Positions 8,728-15,852 of a stretch of DNA of 64,000 nt are shown one piece after another (the first letter of the stretch is position 1; each line of letters starts with the position of its first letter). Position numbers and translations under genes: made by a program. The notes under the pieces were generated by a model that had not been told where the DNA came from, ran no database searches, and saw nothing but the letters and a program-made list of their open reading frames with translations. The stretch comes from Methanomicrobia archaeon (GTDB taxonomy: Archaea; Halobacteriota; Bog-38; Methanoflorentales; Methanoflorentaceae), in the NCBI GenBank assembly GCA_015660915.1, contig JACTTZ010000005.1, positions 93,035 through 157,034 of the forward strand, given 5' to 3'.

Positions 8728-9968
8728 TCAAAATACGAATCCATAATCATCATCAAAATATCTCTTATATTCCTGGGCACAAGGTGGCGGTAGCCACGAG
8801 TGGACCTCACGCTCATCATATCCGCCGAAGTTGTATTTTTTGGCAGCTATTTTAGGGTGAACATCGTGCGTTACTAGACAGAGCGCTACAACCGAACTGC
8901 TATGCCCAATCTCGAGTTCGGATATAAGCTCAGGGTCGCTGGGCAATTTAATTTGGCCATAACTCACTAGAAGAGACAAGTTTTCATATGCCTGCTCCCC
9001 TTTCTTTTGGGCCAAATCCACGCGTGCGACGGAAGCCCCTCTGCGCGAAAGTGTTTTGAGTATCGCTCCATCTGTCCCAGCTTGTGCTCTCACTACAGCG
9101 TCGTAGTGCTTTGCTGTTTTGAAGACCTTGTCAATTTGCTCTTCTATCGACTCGCTTTGAAGGTGCTCGAAACGGACGACTGATGAATGGTTTATATTGT
9201 AGACCGCAAGTGCTCCAAATTCTTCATCTCGGGCCGGCACCCATCCGATTCGGTAATAATCCTCCAGATGAGTTGCTCCTTCGGAAGTGTTGGTCATTAC
9301 CTCGCTTGCGTCTATGCTAAGCGTGTCCTTCTTCTTACGAAGGGCATACCAGCAAGCGAGTGACACTGAAAATACGAGGTCGTCATGATCGCTCTCACGC
9401 CATGCCGCATATAAATCGTGCCCGGTGTCGCTAATTTCGACTTTGTAATTTTGCAGCTCCGTGACCAATGTATCTTTGAACGGGATGTCCGGCGCGATCC
9501 TCAACTCCTTTTTTCCGAACATCACCTTTGCTGAACTGATTATGTCTCGTTTCGGAACGTGCCACTCGCTATCACTATAGCTCGTATTCAGCCCTCCTGT
9601 AACCGTGACAGGGACAAGTTTTAAGCCCTCTTCTTTGAGGAGATCAATAACCGGTCTCCCTACCCCTGTGGCGTCCACTATAAGCGTTATTCCTCTTCCT
9701 TTGCTCTCGAATTGTCTGATGATACTCTTGATGCGCTTGGTGATGTCTTGGTAGCTCGTGCCGAGGGATAGCCTTTGAACGTAGCGCAGATGCCATTCGT
9801 GCTTTCGCTCGTCAGTCTCGGTTGTTTTTTCAACTGTTCGAGTACGGCTAGCGCTGTATAGTCGTGGATCTGTCCAAGGTCGGCCCCCAAATAAAAACTG
9901 CTGTTACTTTTCGTTGTCTGATTCAAACTGGTGCTACGTTTCGTTGTCTGATTCAAGGTCTGAGTCAT
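8728..9968 (-). pseudogene. Terminase large subunit, nuclease domain, interrupted by a frameshift
   Basis: Two frames make one RNase H-like terminase nuclease. The first (ATG 9968, overlapping the ATPase gene stop by 4 bases) carries the first catalytic Asp in YLGADLGQIHDYTALAVLEQ. At a run of six A residues (9825-9830) the homology moves to the -1 frame, which continues as ERKHEWHLRYVQRLSLGTSY, then TLIVDATGVGRPVIDLL with the second Asp and SDHDDLVFSVSLACWYA with the third acidic pair. Adding one A to the run would restore a single frame. It is either decay or a slippage site; see findings. The C-terminal 150 residues beyond the nuclease are not recognised. Confidence 0.75.
9901..9959 (-). 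repeat. Two tandem 30-base units inside the terminase linker
   Basis: The bases 9910-9926 recur at 9940-9956 with a 30-base period, encoding SLNQTTK twice in the linker between the terminase ATPase and nuclease parts. The flanking bases are also similar, which points to a recent in-frame duplication. Confidence 0.75.
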
Positions 9969-10747
9969 AAATTGAGTCCTCCATTCTTGTCAAAAAGCGG
10001 CTTAACATCATCATCAAACGCGCCCATAATCTCGTCATATGTGAAGACGGAGTTGAGGTTCTCCGAAAACTCGCACTCGAACTCTTGGCGAAACCACCAC
10101 TCTCCAAACGCGAGGCGCTCTTCTTCCAGAAACTCAGGAGCGATGCGCGGACACTCCCACGCCGTTATCTTGATCTTCTTCCATGCTTTTGATTCCGACC
10201 ATTCTTTAAAGAAAAACCCCCGCCTCCCGAACGGTGTGCTCAGAAGGATGAGTCTGCCCTGCGAAACGGCCAGCATAGGTCTCACAGAATAATATAGATC
10301 GTCATCGACTTGTGCCGCCTCATCAATAATGAGTAGCGAGACCCCACTGTATCCTCTGACGGTTTTCTCTTTCCCCGGCAGCGAGACTATACGCGATTTG
10401 TTCGTTAGTTGTAGTGTAAGCGCCGTCTCGGTTTCGGACACTATAGGCCGCCCCAAATCCACATAGAATCCCATGACCTTTTTGAAGAGCTCTGACGACT
10501 GCCGCTGCGACGGGGACAGGATTAACACCAGCGACGCGAAATTGTTGAGGGCGTGGTGCAGGGCGAGAACCGCCGTGATCGTCGATTTTCCACTTTGGCG
10601 TGCACAGTTTAAGATGATTCGCGGATCCGCAGAAAGCAATAAATCACGCTGCCAAGAATCGGGATCTATGCCTAGTGATCGTGCGAACGTCACCGGGTCT
10701 ACGCTCGCGGCGAGATCAGCGAAAAAAGCCTTACGAATATCGTTCAT
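9965..10747 (-). CDS. Terminase large subunit, ATPase domain
   Basis: 260 residues with the terminase ATPase landmarks: the adenine-binding region DSWQRDLLL, the Walker A motif ARQSGKST (about residues 49-56), the Walker B segment SLLIIDEAAQV (about 134-144) and the coupling motif LLSTPFG. Such motors pump DNA into virus procapsids. The usual large subunit continues into a nuclease domain; here the frame stops at TGA just before it, and an ATGA overlap starts the nuclease frame. Start ATG 10747 overlaps the stop of the small terminase by 4 bases. The protein is a tailed-virus (Caudoviricetes-type) component integrated in the genome. Confidence 0.9.
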   Translation of the reverse strand: MNDIRKAFFADLAASVDPVTFARSLGIDPDSWQRDLLLSADPRIILNCARQSGKSTITAVLALHHALNNFASLVLILSPSQRQSSELFKKVMGFYVDLGRPIVSETETALTLQLTNKSRIVSLPGKEKTVRGYSGVSLLIIDEAAQVDDDLYYSVRPMLAVSQGRLILLSTPFGRRGFFFKEWSESKAWKKIKITAWECPRIAPEFLEEERLAFGEWWFRQEFECEFSENLNSVFTYDEIMGAFDDDVKPLFDKNGGLNL

Positions 10748-11241
10748 TGTCGGCCACCATCGTTAGCAATCTCAGAAAAAGCCTCGGCGAGTTTTTGTCT
10801 TACTTCTGGAAATGGCGCGAGAGTGGCGTTAATAACTTGTTTTAGCTCCAAATATTCGGGCGATAAGAAGATGCTGACGCTCGACCGCTCCTGTAGTTGG
10901 CCGGTTAACTTCGCTACAATCTCAAGATGTTTGCGTTCTTCCCCGAGCGCCCTGATAGCAGCGTCTATGTTCCCTGTTGCTCGTGCCTCTTCATAGAGAT
11001 CGAGAAGATCTCTGTGTGAACGCACAAGCTCTTTTATGACGTTGAGCGCCTCCTCTTTCGTTGCCTCGGGCTTGACCCACTCGGCTATCTTTTTCGGGAA
11101 GCAGTTGCTCATGTGTCGTGATACGCTCGACTTGTTGCAGTTCATCAGCTGTGCTACCCTAGACATCGAAAGCTCTTTAGAGACGATCTTTCGCTCATAT
11201 TCCTCCCGTTTCGGGTGCGTGCAAAAACCACAGCGAGTCAT
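10744..11241 (-). CDS. Terminase small subunit-like DNA-binding protein
   Basis: 165 residues. The N-terminus has CGFCTHPKREEYER and a helix-turn-helix (SMSRVAQLMNCNKSSVSRHM, residues 25-44), followed by long charged helices and a C-terminal tail. Position directly before the ATPase with a 4-base overlap, the HTH and the size fit a small terminase that recognises packaging sites. The Cys/His cluster in the first 10 residues may bind zinc. The assignment rests on context plus the HTH rather than a specific small-terminase motif. Confidence 0.65.
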   Translation of the reverse strand: MTRCGFCTHPKREEYERKIVSKELSMSRVAQLMNCNKSSVSRHMSNCFPKKIAEWVKPEATKEEALNVIKELVRSHRDLLDLYEEARATGNIDAAIRALGEERKHLEIVAKLTGQLQERSSVSIFLSPEYLELKQVINATLAPFPEVRQKLAEAFSEIANDGGRQ

Positions 11242-11653
11242 TAGGTAGGTCCTCCGTTGCTGCTGAGAGCGACACCGAAGGGTGCAACTGCAGCATTTTG
11301 GCGAGCTGAAGTTTGTTGCTCGGAAAGCCTCTCTCTGACAGTTGTTTCGCTACTAGGACGGTTTGAAAGGGCGCGAACAACTCGGTGGCCGTGACTCTAG
11401 GAGCTTCCGCGACGGTGAGGCCGGTTTTAAAGTGTAAGTCCGTGCAAATCTGTGGAAGACAACCTTTCATCTCCCCCCAGGCGAGCGCATAGGTAGCTAG
11501 TTGGAGCATGCAATCTGAATATGCGTCACGTCCCGTTTTAATGTCGAACAAAGCCAACCGTTCCCACAGGCGAGCGGAAGCGTTCTTTTTGTGATATTCA
11601 AGTATTAGTCTGTCGTTTTGATAATCGAGTTCCATTTTGCTCTCCTGAGCCAA
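11195..11653 (-). CDS. RecB/Cas4-like PD-(D/E)XK nuclease fragment of a provirus
   Basis: 152 residues. The segment LFDIKTGRDAYSDCMLQLAT followed by YALAWGEM carries the D-(x)-K motif and the downstream QLxxYA motif of RecB-type nucleases. The acidic residue expected upstream in the core is not obvious, and RecB-like domains are usually longer at the N-terminus, so this could be a trimmed gene. It is the first gene after the promoter at 11686 and overlaps the next gene by 47 bases in another frame. In viruses such proteins process DNA ends or recombine. Confidence 0.6.
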   Translation of the reverse strand: MAQESKMELDYQNDRLILEYHKKNASARLWERLALFDIKTGRDAYSDCMLQLATYALAWGEMKGCLPQICTDLHFKTGLTVAEAPRVTATELFAPFQTVLVAKQLSERGFPSNKLQLAKMLQLHPSVSLSAATEDLPNDSLWFLHAPETGGI

Positions 11654-11685
11654 AATTACGCCTAAATAAAGCTGGCCATGAGGTA

Positions 11686-11695
11686 CTATATAAAG
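11686..11695 (-). promoter_or_regulatory. TATA box of the provirus operon
   Basis: On the minus strand CTTTATATAG, a near-ideal archaeal TATA element, lies 33 bases upstream of the start at 11653, which would give a very short leader. Confidence 0.65.
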
Positions 11696-11723
11696 TCAAC
11701 TCACGAAGAAGCCCAAAATGGCG

Positions 11724-11761
11724 ATTTTATAAAATAATAGGCCCATTAATACGTGTATTAA
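11724..11761. promoter_or_regulatory. Two palindromes upstream of the provirus operon
   Basis: ATTTTATAAAAT at 11724-11735 is a perfect 12-base palindrome. TTAATAC and GTATTAA separated by 2 bases (11746-11761) form a second one. Both lie just upstream of the operon TATA box and are good candidates for repressor operators; this is inference from position and symmetry. Confidence 0.45.
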
Positions 11762-11936
11762 GGCTGTGGCGTTTGCATTGGTTAGTTAGATAGCATTGGC
11801 TACCACTTTACGCTATAGCAAATCAAATTAGTAACTGGAGGATTCAACTCTTGATTTCTTTATGATAATCATTTTGCTCTCTTTTAATGAAAAAACAGCA
11901 GCGGCGTTCTTTTTCTCTAAATCAAGCAAAAACAGA

Positions 11937-12010
11937 TGGGCTCGGCCGGATTCGAACCGGCGACCTCCGCCGTGTGAAGGCGACGTCACAACCAGCTAGA
12001 TCACGAGCAA
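11937..12010 (-). tRNA. tRNA-Val (CAC), irregular acceptor stem
   Basis: On the minus strand the anticodon loop TTCACAC sits on a good stem, the T arm GCCGG-TTCGAAT-CCGGC is perfect, and the D loop AGCTGGTTGTG is normal for tRNA-Val. The 3' strand ends CGAGCCC plus A, without encoded CCA. The 5' strand reads TTGCTCG instead of GGGCTCG, leaving the first two acceptor pairs unpaired, and one D-stem pair is A-C. It borders the provirus, whose genes lie beyond its 3' end, so it may be an altered attachment-site copy rather than the working gene. Confidence 0.75.
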
Positions 12011-12284
12011 GTAGATTACCCTTGTCAAACGTTTGTGCCTAAACTCTGACAAGAGTACCAATTCCATATGTATACAGCTTCCAAATCGCTGGCAGTGACA
12101 CAACAGTTCCGTCCAGTGCTGCAGGCCGGCGACGATACTATTTTTGTGCTTCTGACTGCCGAGTTTTTCCACCGCTGAAACGTTACGCTCCTCAGACGCC
12201 TTCAGACCATTGTTAGCGGCTTTGGTTTCACACCTCATTACGTTTAATTTCACACGAGAGATACACCCACGATTCTTGTGCCAT

Positions 12285-12782
12285 CTACGGTCCATTCACT
12301 TCCCTCCGTTCCATAAAGCAATAGCTGGCGAGATGCGACGCGGATTTGCTGTGGATTTCAACGGTTCGCAATTCGAGAATCGTAAAGCACGGTTCGAAAA
12401 GCGCGCGCAGCTCGCCCAAGGACGAGAAATACAGCACAGTGCCTAGCGGCGTTCTTCGATACTTGCCTGCGCCGCCAAACGCAGGATCGCTCTCGTTGAA
12501 GCACAGCGAGAGATACTTCCCTTTTGGATTAAGGAGGCGGTGCACGTTCGCTACGTACTGCTGGCGCTGCTCAAGGAATATGTGATGCAACAGCTCCCAA
12601 TCATAGGCAAAATCAAACGTTTCCGTGACGTTTTCTAAATCGCCGAGCACATCGGCAACGAGAAACGTGCACTTGACCCCATTTTTCGTCGCATGCTCCT
12701 CGGCGCGTTTGATCGCCGAATCAGGATGAAAATCTGGGTAATGACCTACGGCAAACATAATCCGTGCATAGCGGCGCTGCAC
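12285..12782 (-). pseudogene. Class I SAM methyltransferase, C-terminal part
   Basis: The product lacks the SAM-binding glycine motif but has the rest of the fold: AIKRAEEHATKNGVKCTFLV, then FDFAYDWELLHHI, LNPKGKYLSLCFNESDP, a PLGTVLYFSS segment and the C-terminal strand pair ending SHLASYCFMERREV. The missing N-terminal part is found 1.3 kb away at 13926-14243 in the same orientation, and the two pieces share an overlapping stretch. I read them as parts of one gene or of two sister genes separated by the chagasin-type lipoprotein gene. Confidence 0.65.
12667..12718. repeat. Direct repeat, copy 1, in the methyltransferase pieces
   Basis: About 50 bases matching 13959-14010 in the same orientation with roughly five mismatches; it encodes the shared AIKRAxEHATKxGVKxT stretch. 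It marks one edge of the 1.24 kb insert between the methyltransferase halves. Confidence 0.65.
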
Positions 12783-13103
12783 ACCTAATCGTTATGATTC
12801 GCTTACGCTCACAGGATAAAGCTCAGATATATAAAACCGTGAGTGACTCTGAATGGCTTCTTAAGCGCTATGACCGCCTTAGTTTGGCGATCATGGATCG
12901 TCCCCGGGTGTCGTTTTCACTTTTGCTCACGGCGCCCTCCGCCCTTCCGGTCTTCTGGTGGCGCATCGTGAGGGAATTCATCATCACAACACCAGTAGTG
13001 TGAAGCCCCGGTTTTTCCGCTGCAAATGTCTAAAAAACGCGCAGATGGAAACGACTAAGTGCGTTCAGCTCGTTCGTACCTTACTGAATAACTTCTAGGG
13101 AGT
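12783..13103. other. Intergenic region with a plus-strand TATA box
   Basis: 321 bases. GATATATAAAAC at 12825-12836 is a strong TATA element pointing right, 270 bases ahead of the lipoprotein gene at 13104. No convincing gene follows it directly; a frame from 12764 covers the area but crosses the TATA box. A long leader or an unrecognised short transcript is possible. Confidence 0.4.
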
Positions 13104-13892
13104 ATGAAAATGAGAAAGACTGTAGCAGCGAGTTTGATCGTCGTAATCTCACTCGCATTAGCGGTAGGGTGCGCGGGGTGTACCTCGTCGACGACGCCAA
13201 GCCCGAGCCCAAGTACAACTACAGCGGCCGTTAGCACAGCGGTCGCTAGTAACGCATCAGCCGCGCTTGGTGGTAACACAAGTAACGCAACCGCGCTTCG
13301 TGAGGCAACCAACCTCACCGTTGTGCAAGGGCAGAACTTTACGATCCAGCTGCAATCGAATCCATCGACAGGCTACCAGTGGGAGCCGACCTACAACAAC
13401 GCTTCCATAACGTTGGTCAATCAAACGTACGTGGCCAGCAACATATCAGCGCTTGGGGCGCCCGGCACTGACCTGTTCACCTTCCTAGCAACTCAGACGG
13501 GAACCAGTGTCATCACGTTCAACTACGTAAGCCCAGCGAACCAAACAACAAACAGCGTGAACTACACCATAAATTCTACAACGATCGTTTCGTATAATGT
13601 GAACGGGGTACTCGTCTCACAGGGCCAGGACTTTACAATCCCGCTGCCATCGAATCCGTCGACAGGCTACCACTGGGAGCTGTCGCTCTATGACAACTCT
13701 ACCCTTAAGTTCGTCAATGAGACGTTTGCGAGCAACGTAAGTACCTCGAGCACAGTTGTTGGGGCGGGCGGCACTGACCTGTTCACCTTCCAGGCAACTC
13801 AGACGGGAACCGGTGGCATCATTTTGAGTGAGATAAGCCCAGCGAACCAAACAACAAACGCCGTCGTTTATTCGGTGCTCATCACGTCGTAA
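13104..13892 (+). CDS. Lipoprotein with two chagasin-type (I42) protease-inhibitor domains
   Basis: 262 residues. An N-terminal signal with a lipobox (ALAVGCAGC) is followed by a Ser/Thr/Pro/Ala linker rich in N-x-S/T sites. Two homologous domains follow (about residues 72-155 and 168-260). Each has the chagasin loop NPSTGYxW, the GTDLFTF strand after a Gly-rich loop, and SPANQTTN near the third inhibitory loop. Chagasin/I42 proteins block papain-type cysteine proteases by inserting these three loops into the active site. A lipid-anchored, glycosylated double-headed inhibitor on the cell surface is inferred. The gene sits between two parts of a methyltransferase and ends in a T-rich terminator. 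Confidence 0.82.
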   Translation: MKMRKTVAASLIVVISLALAVGCAGCTSSTTPSPSPSTTTAAVSTAVASNASAALGGNTSNATALREATNLTVVQGQNFTIQLQSNPSTGYQWEPTYNNASITLVNQTYVASNISALGAPGTDLFTFLATQTGTSVITFNYVSPANQTTNSVNYTINSTTIVSYNVNGVLVSQGQDFTIPLPSNPSTGYHWELSLYDNSTLKFVNETFASNVSTSSTVVGAGGTDLFTFQATQTGTGGIILSEISPANQTTNAVVYSVLITS

Positions 13893-13920
13893 GGCCGGCG
13901 CCCTTCTTTTTTTATTTTAT
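13893..13920 (+). terminator. T-run terminator after the inhibitor lipoprotein
   Basis: GGCCGGCGCC followed by CTTCTTTTTTTATTTTAT directly after the stop codon. The GC stretch is partly self-complementary, and long T tracts end transcription in archaea. Confidence 0.6.
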
Positions 13921-13925
13921 CGTTC

Positions 13926-14243
13926 TCAGAGCGCACAGCTCGTGTCGTGGCATCGCAACGTGTACTTGACCCCTTTTTTCGTCGCATGCTCCTTGGCGCG
14001 CTTGATCGCCGTCGGAGCACTATCCACTCCCGTGACATCAAACCCCCGGCTCGCAAGCCACACTGCGTACTTGCCGGCGCCGCAGCCGAGATCAATCGCT
14101 CGGCACGGAGTGACGATTCGACTGTCGACGAGCGCAACCAGCGCCGCAGGCGGTGTTTCTATGTTCCAAGGAATCAGCTCCAAAGGCGTGTTTCGGTAAA
14201 TCTCGTCAATCTCGATCTGCTTCATAGGATCAAAGTTATTCAT
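13926..14243 (-). pseudogene. Class I SAM methyltransferase, N-terminal part
   Basis: 105 residues starting MNNFDPMKQIE. It has the N-terminal helix region, the SAM motif AIDLGCGAGKYAVWLA (about residues 48-63), VTGVDSAPTAIKRAKEHA, and then ends in unrelated residues at the border with the inserted segment. The continuation of the fold is present at 12285-12782. SD-like bases are weak. As it stands the protein could not methylate anything, because half of the fold is missing. Confidence 0.65.
13959..14010. repeat. Direct repeat, copy 2, in the methyltransferase pieces
   Basis: Partner of 12667-12718. After this stretch, toward lower coordinates, the sequence diverges abruptly from the methyltransferase. 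Confidence 0.65.
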
Positions 14244-14405
14244 ATCTAGTGCCTCAATTAGCCGGCATGAGGGGCAGGCCGACGTGAAATGCCCACTTCT
14301 TGCAAGAGCGCTCCTGTGGAGGCTTCTAGCGGGCGATCAAGACTTCTCTTCATTGCGCGCAGCATCGCTGCGAGACCTCAAAAAACACACCGCGAGCGCG
14401 TCTAA

Positions 14406-14561
14406 TTAATCGTCGGGAAGCTCCTCAAGATCGCTTGATTGGCAGGCGGGACACGCGGGGTCCTCGCCCACCGCCTTGAACTTCTTTCCGCACGCACTGC
14501 ACCGATAGTTCTTCGGCCACACGATCTCTTCGTCTCCGAACGGACCGCCTACCGAACACAT
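14406..14561 (-). CDS. Small zinc-ribbon (rubredoxin-like) protein, 51 residues
   Basis: From ATG 14561 the frame reads MCSVGGPFGDEEI, then YRCSACGKKF and ACPACQSSDLEELPDD. Two CxxC pairs separated by 13 residues make a zinc ribbon or rubredoxin-like metal site. GGAGAG lies upstream. It is on the same strand and downstream of the nitrogenase-like operon, with about 210 bases of apparently empty sequence between; a role with that operon (for example electron transfer or metal handling) is possible but not shown. Confidence 0.6.
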   Translation of the reverse strand: MCSVGGPFGDEEIVWPKNYRCSACGKKFKAVGEDPACPACQSSDLEELPDD

Positions 14562-14771
14562 GGCTTCCTCACTCTCCTTACAGGCGCCTGGCGCCCATAC
14601 ATGGTTATGCTTCTCTTCACATCATTTTTGCCCGCGGCATCAGCGGACTCTGTTAACACGATTCGGCAGACCACCCTTCAGCCACGGCAAAGTGGCGCTT
14701 CCATGTTTATGTGCGTAACAGCACTACCGAATCCGACCAACGAGGTGCGTGCCAACGGTGTGCACGCTGAA

Positions 14772-14984
14772 TTATCCGAATTTTGGCGTGAAACGCTTGC
14801 CGTTGTCGCCGGGGTAAGGCTCTGTATGGCAAATGCGATTTTCCCATATCTCCAGAGGTATCATAGCAAAGACCTGACAGACCCGGGGGCTAACGTAGTT
14901 CTTGCAACTCAGGCACAGCGGAACGTTTTTTTCTTCTTTCACGTTCGCCTCACACAGCGGACAATGGTCTGGCCACCACGCCGG
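14772..14984 (-). pseudogene. Cys-rich zinc-finger ORF directly after nflH, start frame broken
   Basis: Immediately after the NifH-like stop the same frame stays open as PDHCPLCEANVKEEKNVPLC followed by LSCKNYVSP and about 35 further residues to TAA at 14772-14774. Two CxxC pairs suggest a zinc site. No start codon precedes the first pair in this frame, but a GTG overlapping the nflH stop (GTGTGACC) begins MTGV in the neighbouring frame; losing one base of the GTGGTGG run would join them. I therefore read it as the operon's fourth gene, either frameshifted or mis-sequenced at about 14970. Confidence 0.5.
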
Positions 14985-15839
14985 TCACACGGCCTCAACC
15001 TTTACCAAGTTTTTCCGGTATAGCTCTTCGAGCTCGGGCAGCTCCTCCACTGGCGTCGGGATCACCTTCACATCGTTTTCCATCACCTTACGCGCAAGAT
15101 CCCGGAAAATCGCCGCCTCATCTGACTGGGGAGCGTGTTCGACCACAGCGCGCCCTTCGAGTTCGCACGCCTGAATGACAGAACTGCGCGGAACAAATTC
15201 CACAAACGAGGTCCCCAAACGCTGGGCAAACACGGGAACCACGGCCCGCTCCAACGCATCATCGCCGTTGCTGTTGCAGATTATCCCTGACAGGCCTGTG
15301 TCGCCGCGGCGCGCAAGGCGTTGCACCGCCCGCGCGATGTTGTTCGCCGCATAGATGCTCATAAAGCCTCCGGAACAAACGAGGTAGATCTCGCTCGCAA
15401 ATCCTTCGCGGATGGGCATCGCAAACCCGCCGCACACGACGTCGCCGAGCACGTCGTAGATGGCCACGTCAATCGCGTAGGTTTCAAACGCCTTGAGGTC
15501 TTTCAGAATCTGGAGCGCCGTGAGAACCCCGCGCCCCGCACAGCCGATTCCCGGCTCCGGACCTCCCGCTTCGACGCAGTAGATGCCGCTCGGCGTCTTG
15601 AAGACGATATCCTCGAGCGAAATGGCGTGCGCGTCCTGTCCGTGGCGGAGCTTGTCTCGGTAGATCTCCAGAACGGCGGGGATGAGGTGCCCGCCCGCGA
15701 GGATCCTTGTTGAATCTCGCTTTGGGTCACAGCCGACCTGCATGACGTTGACCCCTTGCTCGTTGAGAGCCGCTGAGATGTTCGAAGCGATGGTACTCTT
15801 TCCGATTCCTCCCTTACCATAGATTGCAATTTGTTTCAT
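14985..15839 (-). CDS. NifH-like reductase component of a nitrogenase-like complex
   Basis: 284 residues from ATG 15839 with GGAGACATCAC upstream (a longer open frame upstream overlaps the preceding gene and is not real). It has the P-loop YGKGGIGKST, the GCDPKRDSTR segment, both [4Fe-4S]-ligand cysteines (EAGGPEPGIGCAGRG and VLGDVVCGGFAMPIRE) and the switch regions. The homodimer would pass electrons with ATP hydrolysis to the two NifDK-like subunits upstream. It is not placed with nifI, nifE, nifN or nifB, so this is probably not the molybdenum nitrogenase reductase. It also differs in context from CfbC of F430 synthesis, which pairs with one CfbD. Confidence 0.88.
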   Translation of the reverse strand: MKQIAIYGKGGIGKSTIASNISAALNEQGVNVMQVGCDPKRDSTRILAGGHLIPAVLEIYRDKLRHGQDAHAISLEDIVFKTPSGIYCVEAGGPEPGIGCAGRGVLTALQILKDLKAFETYAIDVAIYDVLGDVVCGGFAMPIREGFASEIYLVCSGGFMSIYAANNIARAVQRLARRGDTGLSGIICNSNGDDALERAVVPVFAQRLGTSFVEFVPRSSVIQACELEGRAVVEHAPQSDEAAIFRDLARKVMENDVKVIPTPVEELPELEELYRKNLVKVEAV

Positions 15840-15852
15840 TGTGATGTCTCCT

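Noticed and set aside
9825-9830. Certain programmed -1 frameshift in the terminase
   Set aside because: The base before the A run does not give a canonical slippery heptamer and the gene is surrounded by decay, so a plain deletion is at least as likely; kept only as a finding to test.
11996-12295. 99-residue minus-strand frame after the methyltransferase piece
   Set aside because: Overlaps the tRNA-Val 5' region and lacks any feature.
12764-13003. 79-residue frame on the plus strand
   Set aside because: It crosses a strong TATA box and shows no recognisable features.
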